Shown here: piece after piece, positions 9,121-14,047 of the stretch
How positions within the stretch are numbered: position 1 is the stretch's first letter
How the letters are laid out: the number at the start of each line of letters is the position of its first letter
Origin: an uncultured Actinomycetospora sp.
Lineage (GTDB): Bacteria; Actinomycetota; Actinomycetes; Mycobacteriales; Pseudonocardiaceae
DNA length: 14,047 bases
NCBI GenBank assembly: GCA_902805495.1
Contig: CADCTH010000600.1
Span: 1 to 14,047, forward strand
Reading direction: 5' to 3'
Notes under the pieces: model-generated
What the model was told of the DNA's origin: nothing
The model's input: the letters and a program-made list of their open reading frames with translations, nothing else
Database searches by the model: none
Made by a program: the position numbers and the translations under genes

Positions 9121-10443
9121 CTAGGCCTCCAGGATCGCGACGACGCCCTGACCACCGGCCGCGCAGATCGAGATCAGGCCGCGACCCGAACCCTTCTCGT
9201 GCAGCAGCTTCGCCAGGGTCGGGACGATGCGGGCGCCGGTGGCCGCGAACGGGTGGCCCGTGGCCAGCGACGACCCCACGACGTTGAGCTTGGACCGGTC
9301 GATCGAGCCCAGCGGCTCGTCGCGGCCCAGCTTCTCCTTGCAGAAGATCGGGTCCTCCCACGCGGCGAACGTGGCGAGGATGGTCGAGGCGAACGCCTCG
9401 TGGAACTCGTAGAAGTCGAAGTCCTGCAGCGTGAGGCCGTTGCGCTCGAGCATCCGCGGCACGGCGTAGGCCGGCGCCATCAGCAGGCCCTCGCCGCCGT
9501 GCACGTAGTCGACCGCGGAGGTCTCGGCGTCGACGAAGTGCGCCAGCACCGGCAGGCCCCGCTCGGCGGCCCACTCGTCGCTGGCCAGCAGCACCGTCGC
9601 GGCGCCGTCGGTCAGCGGCGTGGAGTTGGCCGCGGTCATCGTGGCCTCGGTGTCGGGGTAGCCGGCCGGCTTGAACACCGGCTTGAGCTTGGCCAGCCCC
9701 TCGACGGTCGAGTCGGCCCGCAGGTTGTTGTCCTTCGTCAGCCCCAGGTAGGGCGTCACGAGGTCGTCGAAGAACCCGCGGTCGTAGGCCTTGGCCAGGT
9801 TCTGGTGGCTCGCGGCGGCGATCTCGTCCTGCGCGCGGCGGCTGATCTGCCAGGCCGCGGCGGTCTGGGCCGCGTGCTCGCCCATCGACATGCCGGTGCG
9901 CGGCTCCCGGTTGGCCGGGATCTCGGGGACGATCTGGCCGGGGCGCAGGCCGGACAGCGCCTTGAGGATGCCCGCGGTCGACTTGGCGCGGTTGGCGGCC
10001 AGCAGGACGCTGCGCAGGCCCTCGTTGACCTCGATGGGCGCGTCGCTGGTGGTGTCGACGCCGGCGGCGATGCCGACCTCGATCTGGCCGAGGGCGATCT
10101 TGTTGGCGATCAGCAGCGTGGTCTGCAGGCTGGTGCCGCAGGCCTGCTGGACGTCGTAGGTCGGCGTCGCGGCCGCGAGCCGGCTGCCGAGCACGGCCTC
10201 GCGGGTGAGGTTGAAGTCGCTGCTCTTCTTGAGCACGGCGCCGGAGACGACCTCACCGACGTGCTCGCCGGCCATGCCGAACCGGGCGACGAGCCCGTCG
10301 AGGGCGGCGGTGAGCATGTCCTGGTTGGACGCGCGGGCGTAGGCGCCGTTCGACCGCGCGAACGGGATGCGGTTGGCGCCGACGATGGCGGCGCGGCGCG
10401 GCAGGGAGCGGGACGATGATGCCGAGGACGAGGTGGTTGCCAC
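9121..10443 (-). CDS. fadA2: Acetyl-CoA C-acyltransferase (thiolase), FadA2/FadI-like
   Basis: A 440-residue type-I thiolase that would cleave 3-oxoacyl-CoA with CoA to acetyl-CoA and a shortened acyl-CoA. The catalytic residues are present: nucleophile C102 in QQACGTS, H348 in EFHEAF, H397 in TGHPFAATG, and C427 in CAAGGQG. Length equals my recollection of mycobacterial FadA2. The GTG at 10443 has GGGAGGA four bases upstream; an earlier GTG at 10476 lacks such a site, would lie in a dyad, and adds a tail without family similarity. Residues 1-17 are Ser-rich and probably disordered. It is the first gene of the operon with FabG4 and MaoC, and is divergent from the TetR gene with a 94-base spacer. 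The stop is TAG. Confidence 0.94.
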   Translation of the reverse strand: MATTSSSASSSRSLPRRAAIVGANRIPFARSNGAYARASNQDMLTAALDGLVARFGMAGEHVGEVVSGAVLKKSSDFNLTREAVLGSRLAAATPTYDVQQACGTSLQTTLLIANKIALGQIEVGIAAGVDTTSDAPIEVNEGLRSVLLAANRAKSTAGILKALSGLRPGQIVPEIPANREPRTGMSMGEHAAQTAAAWQISRRAQDEIAAASHQNLAKAYDRGFFDDLVTPYLGLTKDNNLRADSTVEGLAKLKPVFKPAGYPDTEATMTAANSTPLTDGAATVLLASDEWAAERGLPVLAHFVDAETSAVDYVHGGEGLLMAPAYAVPRMLERNGLTLQDFDFYEFHEAFASTILATFAAWEDPIFCKEKLGRDEPLGSIDRSKLNVVGSSLATGHPFAATGARIVPTLAKLLHEKGSGRGLISICAAGGQGVVAILEA

Positions 10444-10471
10444 GTTTCCTCCCGGGTCGCGGACGGGGGCG

Positions 10472-10487
10472 GTCACGGCAGCGTGAC
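10472..10487. promoter_or_regulatory. Palindrome GTCACG-N4-CGTGAC in the thiolase leader
   Basis: A perfect 6-4-6 inverted repeat, GTCACGGCAGCGTGAC, lies 29-44 bases upstream of the thiolase GTG. Its size suits a dimeric repressor such as the TetR protein encoded next door. It could equally be part of the 5' leader structure. No binding evidence exists in the sequence itself. Confidence 0.45.
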
Positions 10488-10505
10488 GTGCGCCGTGGGA
10501 GCGGA

Positions 10506-10537
10506 GTTACCCGAAAGTATCAGGTACCGTCGGTAAC
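10506..10537. promoter_or_regulatory. Candidate TetR operator abutting the TetR start
   Basis: GGTACCG-T-CGGTAAC at 10523-10537 is a 7-1-7 palindrome with one mismatch, ending at the base before the TetR GTG. A further half-site, GTTACC, lies at 10506-10511. TACCGT (10525-10530), seven bases before the GTG, fits the -10 of a leaderless transcript and is covered by the dyad. The GTG has no ribosome site. The position is ideal for autorepression and for control of the divergent thiolase operon; this is inferred. Confidence 0.55.
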
Positions 10538-11254
10538 GTGAGCCGTCGTTCCACGCATCACGCCGACACGGGCCCCAGCGCGGGCCGTGACGGTGAGCGC
10601 GACGGCTCCCGCCCGCGGCGCGACCGGCGGTCGAGCCGCTGGGACGAGCATCGCCGCGCCCGGCGCCACGAGCTCACGGCCGCCACGATCGTGGCCATCC
10701 GCGCACACGGCGCCGAGGTGGGCATGAGCCAGGTCGCCGCGCAGGCGCGCACCAGCAAGACCGTCGTCTACCGGCACTTCGCCGACAAGAACGACCTCTA
10801 CCTCGCCGTGTGCGACCGGGTGGCCGAGGTGCTCGTCGGCCAGCTGCAGAGCGCGATGCGCGAGGCCGCGGACGACCCGCGCGACACGCTGGTGTCGGGC
10901 ATCGACGCCTACCTGCGGCTCATCGAGGCCGACCCCGAGGTCTACCGCTACGTCATGCGCCCGCCGAAGCTCGACCGGCCCGCGAACGAAGACCCCGTCA
11001 GTGATCTCTGCTCGGTCATCGGCGACCACATCGCAGAGATCATCTCCACCGAGCTCCGCCGCCAGAACCGCGCCAGCGATCCCGCACTGACGTGGGGTCA
11101 CGCGCTGGTCGGCATGGTCCGGGCCGCGGGCGACCAGTGGCTCGCCGCCCGGCCGGACCTCGAGCTCGAGGTGCTCGCCGACCAGCTCGCCGACCTGGCG
11201 TGGGCCGGGTTGTCGCGCACCGTGACGCCGTCCGCGGCGTCGTCGGCGTCCTGA
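10538..11254 (+). CDS. TetR-family transcriptional regulator of the beta-oxidation locus
   Basis: A 238-residue one-component regulator. The DNA-binding domain covers about 43-90, with the helix-turn-helix at 63-82 (MSQVAAQARTSKTVVYRHF) followed by the family's DKNDLYLAV. Residues 1-42 are a long Arg-rich, probably disordered extension, unusual for the family; internal starts would remove it, but none has a good ribosome site. The C-terminal half (95-225) should be the all-helical ligand and dimer domain; a fatty acyl-CoA ligand is a guess from the neighbours. The gene is divergent from the thiolase operon and 43 bases upstream of the acyl-CoA oxidase-like gene on the same strand, so it can see both arms of the pathway. 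Probably leaderless and autoregulated. Confidence 0.9.
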   Translation: MSRRSTHHADTGPSAGRDGERDGSRPRRDRRSSRWDEHRRARRHELTAATIVAIRAHGAEVGMSQVAAQARTSKTVVYRHFADKNDLYLAVCDRVAEVLVGQLQSAMREAADDPRDTLVSGIDAYLRLIEADPEVYRYVMRPPKLDRPANEDPVSDLCSVIGDHIAEIISTELRRQNRASDPALTWGHALVGMVRAAGDQWLAARPDLELEVLADQLADLAWAGLSRTVTPSAASSAS

Positions 11255-11297
11255 CGGGCCCCGCGAAAACCGACCCCGCTCCCCCCGGGAGGACCCC

Positions 11298-13322
11298 GTG
11301 AACCACCCATCGCACCGAGCTACTGACGAGTACGGCGACGCGACGGCCGCCGCGGTCCAGCGCACCCTCGACGGGCGCTGGCACACCCTGCGCGACGAGA
11401 TCCGGGGCCGGCACGACTTCGCCGAGCTGCGCGTGCACCCCGGCACCGACGTCGAGACCTACCGGGCGGCGATCTGGGAGATGCTGCAGCGCCTGGCCGA
11501 CGACGGGCACGCGGTGCACGGCTTCCCCGCGGCCGTCGGCGGGCGCGGCGACATCGGCGGCTCGGTGGTGTCCTTCGAGATGCTGGCGTTCGCCGACCTG
11601 TCGCTGCAGGTCAAGAGCGGTGTGCAGTGGGGCCTGTTCGGCGGGGCGATCCAGGCGCTGGGCAACACCGAGCAGCACGCCCGGTTCCTGCCCGGGGTCA
11701 TGGACCTCTCGCTCCCGGGCTGCTTCGCCATGACCGAGACCGGCCACGGCTCGGACGTCCAGTCGGTGCACACGACGGCGACGTACGACCCCGACACCGG
11801 CGAGTTCGTCATCGACACCCCCACCGAATCGGCGCGCAAGGACTACATCGGCAACGCCGCGCGCGACGGGAAGATGGCGGCGGTGTTCGTGCAGCTGTAC
11901 GCCGGTCGGCAGGGAGAGGAGACACAGCGGCACGGCGTGCACGCGGTCCTCGTGCCGCTGCGCGGCGACGACGGCGCGATCCTGCCGGGCGTCGAGATCA
12001 CCGACGACGGCCACAAGGAGGGCCTCAACGGCGTCGACAACGGGCGCCTGGCCTTCCACGGCGTCCGCGTGCCGCGCGAGAACCTCCTCGACCGCTACGG
12101 CTCGGTGGCCGAGGACGGCACGTACTCCAGCTCGATCGAGAACGAGACCCGCCGCTTCTTCACGATGCTCGGCGCGCTCGTGCGCGGGCGCGTCAGCGTC
12201 TCGGGCAGCGCGGTGGGCGCCGCGTCGCTGGCCCAGACCATCGCCGTGCGCTACGGCGAGGCCCGCCGCCAGTTCGCCGCGCCGGGCGGCGAGGAGGAGA
12301 TCGTCGTCCTCGACTACCTGGCCCACCAGCGCAAGCTCCTGCCCGGGCTGGCGCGCACCTACGCGCTGCGGTTCGCGCAGAACGAGCTCGTCGAGATGCT
12401 CCACGACATCCAGACGACGCGGGAGGCCGGCGGGGAGATCGACGAGAAGCGCCAGCGCGAGCTCGAGTCCCGGGCCGCGGGCACCAAGGCGCTGACCACG
12501 TGGCACGCCACCGCCACCATCCAGGCCTGCCGCGAGGCGTGCGGCGGGCAGGGCTACCTGTCCGAGAACCGCCTCGGCCAGCTGCGCGCCGACACCGACG
12601 TCTTCACGACGTTCGAGGGCGACAACACGGTCCTGCTCCAGCTCGTGGCCAAGGGCCTGATCTCGGGCTACGCCGACGACTTCGGCAACCTCGACACGCT
12701 GGGCACCGTGCGGTTCGTCGCCGACCAGGTGCTCGACACCGTCGCCGAGCGCACCTCGCTGCGCCAGCTCGCCGAGCGCCTGCGGGCCGTCGGGCCGGGC
12801 CGCGAGGAGGACGACGTCCTCGACCGGTCGTGGCAGGTCAAGCTCCTCGACGACCGCGAGGAGCACACCCTCGACGGCCTCGTGCGCCGCCTGCGTCCGG
12901 CGCGGGACAAGGGCATCTCGCCCGCCCGCCAGTTCGCGATCTTCAACAACGCGCAGGACCACCTGCTGCGCGCGGCCCGCAGCCACCTCGACGGCCTCGT
13001 GCTCGACGCCTTCGTCCGCGGCATCGACGGGTGCGTCGACCCGTCGGCGCGGGCGCTGCTGGGCAAGGTCTGCGACCTGTTCGCCCTCTCGCTCATCGAG
13101 GAGGACAAGGGCTGGTTCCTCGAGCACGGGCGGATCTCCGCCGCCCGCGCGAAGACGGTGACGGCCGAGGTCAACCGCCTGTGCCAGGAGCTGCGACCCC
13201 ACGCCCGCACACTGGTCGACGCCTTCGGCATCCCCGAGGAGTGGATCGGGGCCCCGATCGCGACCGGCACCGAGGACCGGCGCCAGGAGGAGGCCCGCGC
13301 CCACGCGGACTCCCTGCGCTGA
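11298..13322 (+). CDS. Acyl-CoA oxidase / acyl-CoA dehydrogenase family flavoprotein
   Basis: A 674-residue FAD enzyme expected to introduce the trans-2 double bond into fatty acyl-CoA. Length and layout match acyl-CoA oxidases rather than the ~390-residue dehydrogenases: an N-terminal helical part (1-140), the middle beta domain starting CFAMTETGHGSD (142-153) with ATYDPDTGEFVIDTP (161-175), helical FAD domains with CREACGGQGY (411-420) and TTFEGDNTV (437-445), and an extra C-terminal helical domain (about 480-674). E440 aligns with the catalytic glutamate of oxidases. Whether electrons go to oxygen or to ETF cannot be read from sequence. The GTG start has GGGAGGA four bases upstream. It follows the TetR gene by 43 bases and is probably co-transcribed with it. 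It supplies the first step for the divergent thiolase-FabG-MaoC operon. Confidence 0.9.
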   Translation: MNHPSHRATDEYGDATAAAVQRTLDGRWHTLRDEIRGRHDFAELRVHPGTDVETYRAAIWEMLQRLADDGHAVHGFPAAVGGRGDIGGSVVSFEMLAFADLSLQVKSGVQWGLFGGAIQALGNTEQHARFLPGVMDLSLPGCFAMTETGHGSDVQSVHTTATYDPDTGEFVIDTPTESARKDYIGNAARDGKMAAVFVQLYAGRQGEETQRHGVHAVLVPLRGDDGAILPGVEITDDGHKEGLNGVDNGRLAFHGVRVPRENLLDRYGSVAEDGTYSSSIENETRRFFTMLGALVRGRVSVSGSAVGAASLAQTIAVRYGEARRQFAAPGGEEEIVVLDYLAHQRKLLPGLARTYALRFAQNELVEMLHDIQTTREAGGEIDEKRQRELESRAAGTKALTTWHATATIQACREACGGQGYLSENRLGQLRADTDVFTTFEGDNTVLLQLVAKGLISGYADDFGNLDTLGTVRFVADQVLDTVAERTSLRQLAERLRAVGPGREEDDVLDRSWQVKLLDDREEHTLDGLVRRLRPARDKGISPARQFAIFNNAQDHLLRAARSHLDGLVLDAFVRGIDGCVDPSARALLGKVCDLFALSLIEEDKGWFLEHGRISAARAKTVTAEVNRLCQELRPHARTLVDAFGIPEEWIGAPIATGTEDRRQEEARAHADSLR

Positions 13323-13327
13323 CCCGT

Positions 13328-13437
13328 TCGTCGTCCTCTCGCGCGACACCATCGTGGACTCCGGCCGGAACGGGTACGGGTGGCACGATGACTGCCCGGC
13401 CGTCGGTCGGAGCAACGAGGGCGCGAGAGGACGACGA
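13328..13437 (+). promoter_or_regulatory. Long-range 17-bp inverted repeat covering the DUF4190 ribosome site
   Basis: Bases 13328-13344 and 13421-13437 are perfect reverse complements, 76 bases apart. The right arm contains GAGAGGA, the likely Shine-Dalgarno of the DUF4190 gene, and ends one base before its GTG. The left arm starts six bases after the acyl-CoA oxidase stop. A transcript containing both arms would pair over the ribosome site; one starting inside the 76-base gap would not. Confidence 0.6.
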
Positions 13438-13438
13438 C

Positions 13439-13987
13439 GTGAGCACTCCGGGCGAGGGCTACGGCCAGCAATACCCGCCGGGTCAGGGGCAGCAGTACGG
13501 GGAGCCGGCGTACGGCGGCTCGGGCCCGAACCCTCCCGGCTGGGGGGATCCCGCCCAGCCCGCCAAGCCCCGCAACGGGATGGGCACCGCCGCGCTGGTG
13601 TTCGGCATCCTGGCGTTGCTCCTCTGCTGGCTCCCGGCGGTGGGGCTCCTGCTGGGCGTCGTGGCGATCATCTTCGGCGTCGTCGGCCGAGGCCGGGTCA
13701 AGCGGATGGCGGCAACGAACAGAGGCGCCGCAACGACCGGGCTCGTGCTTGGTGTCCTGACCCTCGTCGTCAACCTGATCATCAGCGTGCTGTTCTTCCT
13801 GGGCCTCGCGACGTTCCTCAACTTCGGCGGCGGGGCATCGATCCAGCAGTTCCAGCAGTGCCTGTCGAACGCGGGCAACGCGCCGAACCCGGCGGCGGTG
13901 CAGCAGGCCGCCGACCAGTGCGCGCAGCAGTTCGGCCAGCAGCTGCCCGGCGGCGCGACCCAGCCCGGCGAGCCCGAGGGCGGCTGA
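13439..13987 (+). CDS. DUF4190 membrane protein
   Basis: A 182-residue membrane protein of unknown function. Residues 1-45 are a Gly/Pro/Gln/Tyr-rich disordered head common in actinobacterial DUF4190 proteins. Two closely spaced hydrophobic segments follow (about 48-64 and 66-82), then a basic loop GRGRVKRM, and a third, longer hydrophobic stretch (about 96-122). The tail is Gln-rich with two cysteines in QCLSNAG and QCAQQF, which could form a disulfide if outside the cell. The GTG at 13439 has AGAGGA at a suitable distance; an in-frame ATG at 13388 would add 17 residues without family similarity and has only a weak site. It follows the acyl-CoA oxidase gene by 116 bases. No functional link to it is evident. 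Confidence 0.82.
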   Translation: MSTPGEGYGQQYPPGQGQQYGEPAYGGSGPNPPGWGDPAQPAKPRNGMGTAALVFGILALLLCWLPAVGLLLGVVAIIFGVVGRGRVKRMAATNRGAATTGLVLGVLTLVVNLIISVLFFLGLATFLNFGGGASIQQFQQCLSNAGNAPNPAAVQQAADQCAQQFGQQLPGGATQPGEPEGG

Positions 13988-13997
13988 CGCCCCGACC

Positions 13998-14038
13998 ACG
14001 ACGGCCCCCGCACCCAGGGTGGGTGCGGGGGCCGTCGT
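13998..14038 (+). terminator. 18-bp hairpin terminator after the DUF4190 gene
   Basis: Bases 13998-14015 and 14021-14038 are perfect reverse complements around a 5-base loop, starting 10 bases after the DUF4190 stop. The stem is very GC-rich and followed by CTGTCC rather than a real T run, typical of high-GC actinobacterial terminators. A gene beyond the window could also use it. Confidence 0.85.
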
Positions 14039-14047
14039 CTGTCCAAC

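Noticed and set aside
10444..10476. Thiolase start at the GTG of 10476
   Set aside because: It lies in the GTCACG palindrome and has no ribosome site, whereas the GTG at 10443 has GGGAGGA and gives the expected 440 residues.
11298..13322. Naming the flavoprotein fadE5 because of the mycobacterial fadA2-fadE5 neighbourhood
   Set aside because: The motifs and extra C-terminal domain are of acyl-CoA oxidase type, not clearly FadE5, so no symbol is given.

Overview
The window is very GC-rich, densely packed bacterial DNA. GTG starts are frequent, Shine-Dalgarno (SD) sites of the AAGGAGG/GGGAGGA type are common, and some genes look leaderless. Gene content (HspR-type HAIR operator, DUF1918, DUF4190, high-molecular-weight FabG, FadA2-like thiolase) points to a high-GC actinomycete. 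A Pseudonocardia/Mycobacterium-like relative is my guess; the genus cannot be fixed from the sequence. No RNA genes, insertion sequences, CRISPR arrays or phage genes are visible, and no gene-free stretch exceeds about 120 bases.

Layout. (1) 3-3013, minus strand: a small DUF1918 protein and a ClpC-type double-AAA+ unfoldase, separated by a perfect 21-bp hairpin terminator. The unfoldase has a 12/14 match to the HspR operator HAIR upstream, so it is probably a heat-shock gene. (2) 3199-6272, plus strand: a CurA-type NADP-dependent oxidoreductase, a zinc alcohol dehydrogenase broken by an in-frame TAG, and a metallo-beta-lactamase-fold hydrolase that starts inside the stop codon of the alcohol dehydrogenase. 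(3) 6269-6736, minus strand: an HxlR-type regulator whose stop overlaps that of the hydrolase in a shared CTAG, with a pair of dyads upstream. (4) 6871-10443, minus strand: a tight operon of thiolase, two-domain FabG4-type reductase and MaoC hydratase. (5) 10538-13322, plus strand: a divergent TetR regulator followed by an acyl-CoA oxidase/dehydrogenase-like flavoprotein. (6) 13439-13987, plus strand: a DUF4190 membrane protein, closed by a strong hairpin.

How the parts fit. Regions 4 and 5 together encode every step of a fatty-acyl-CoA beta-oxidation turn: oxidation by an acyl-CoA oxidase-like enzyme, hydration by a MaoC hydratase-2, 3-hydroxyacyl oxidation by FabG4, and thiolysis. The regulator sits between the two halves with dyad operators in the 94-bp divergent spacer. 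The enzyme classes match the peroxisomal, (3R)-specific MFE-2 route rather than the FadB-type (3S) route. Thiolase-FabG4-MaoC mirrors the mycobacterial fadA2-fabG4-htdX neighbourhood.

Most worth checking: the complete (3R)-type beta-oxidation locus, the premature TAG in the alcohol dehydrogenase, the HAIR operator on a ClpC-type rather than ClpB-type unfoldase, a 17-bp inverted repeat that would hide the ribosome binding site of the DUF4190 gene in read-through transcripts, and the paired dyads near the HxlR gene.
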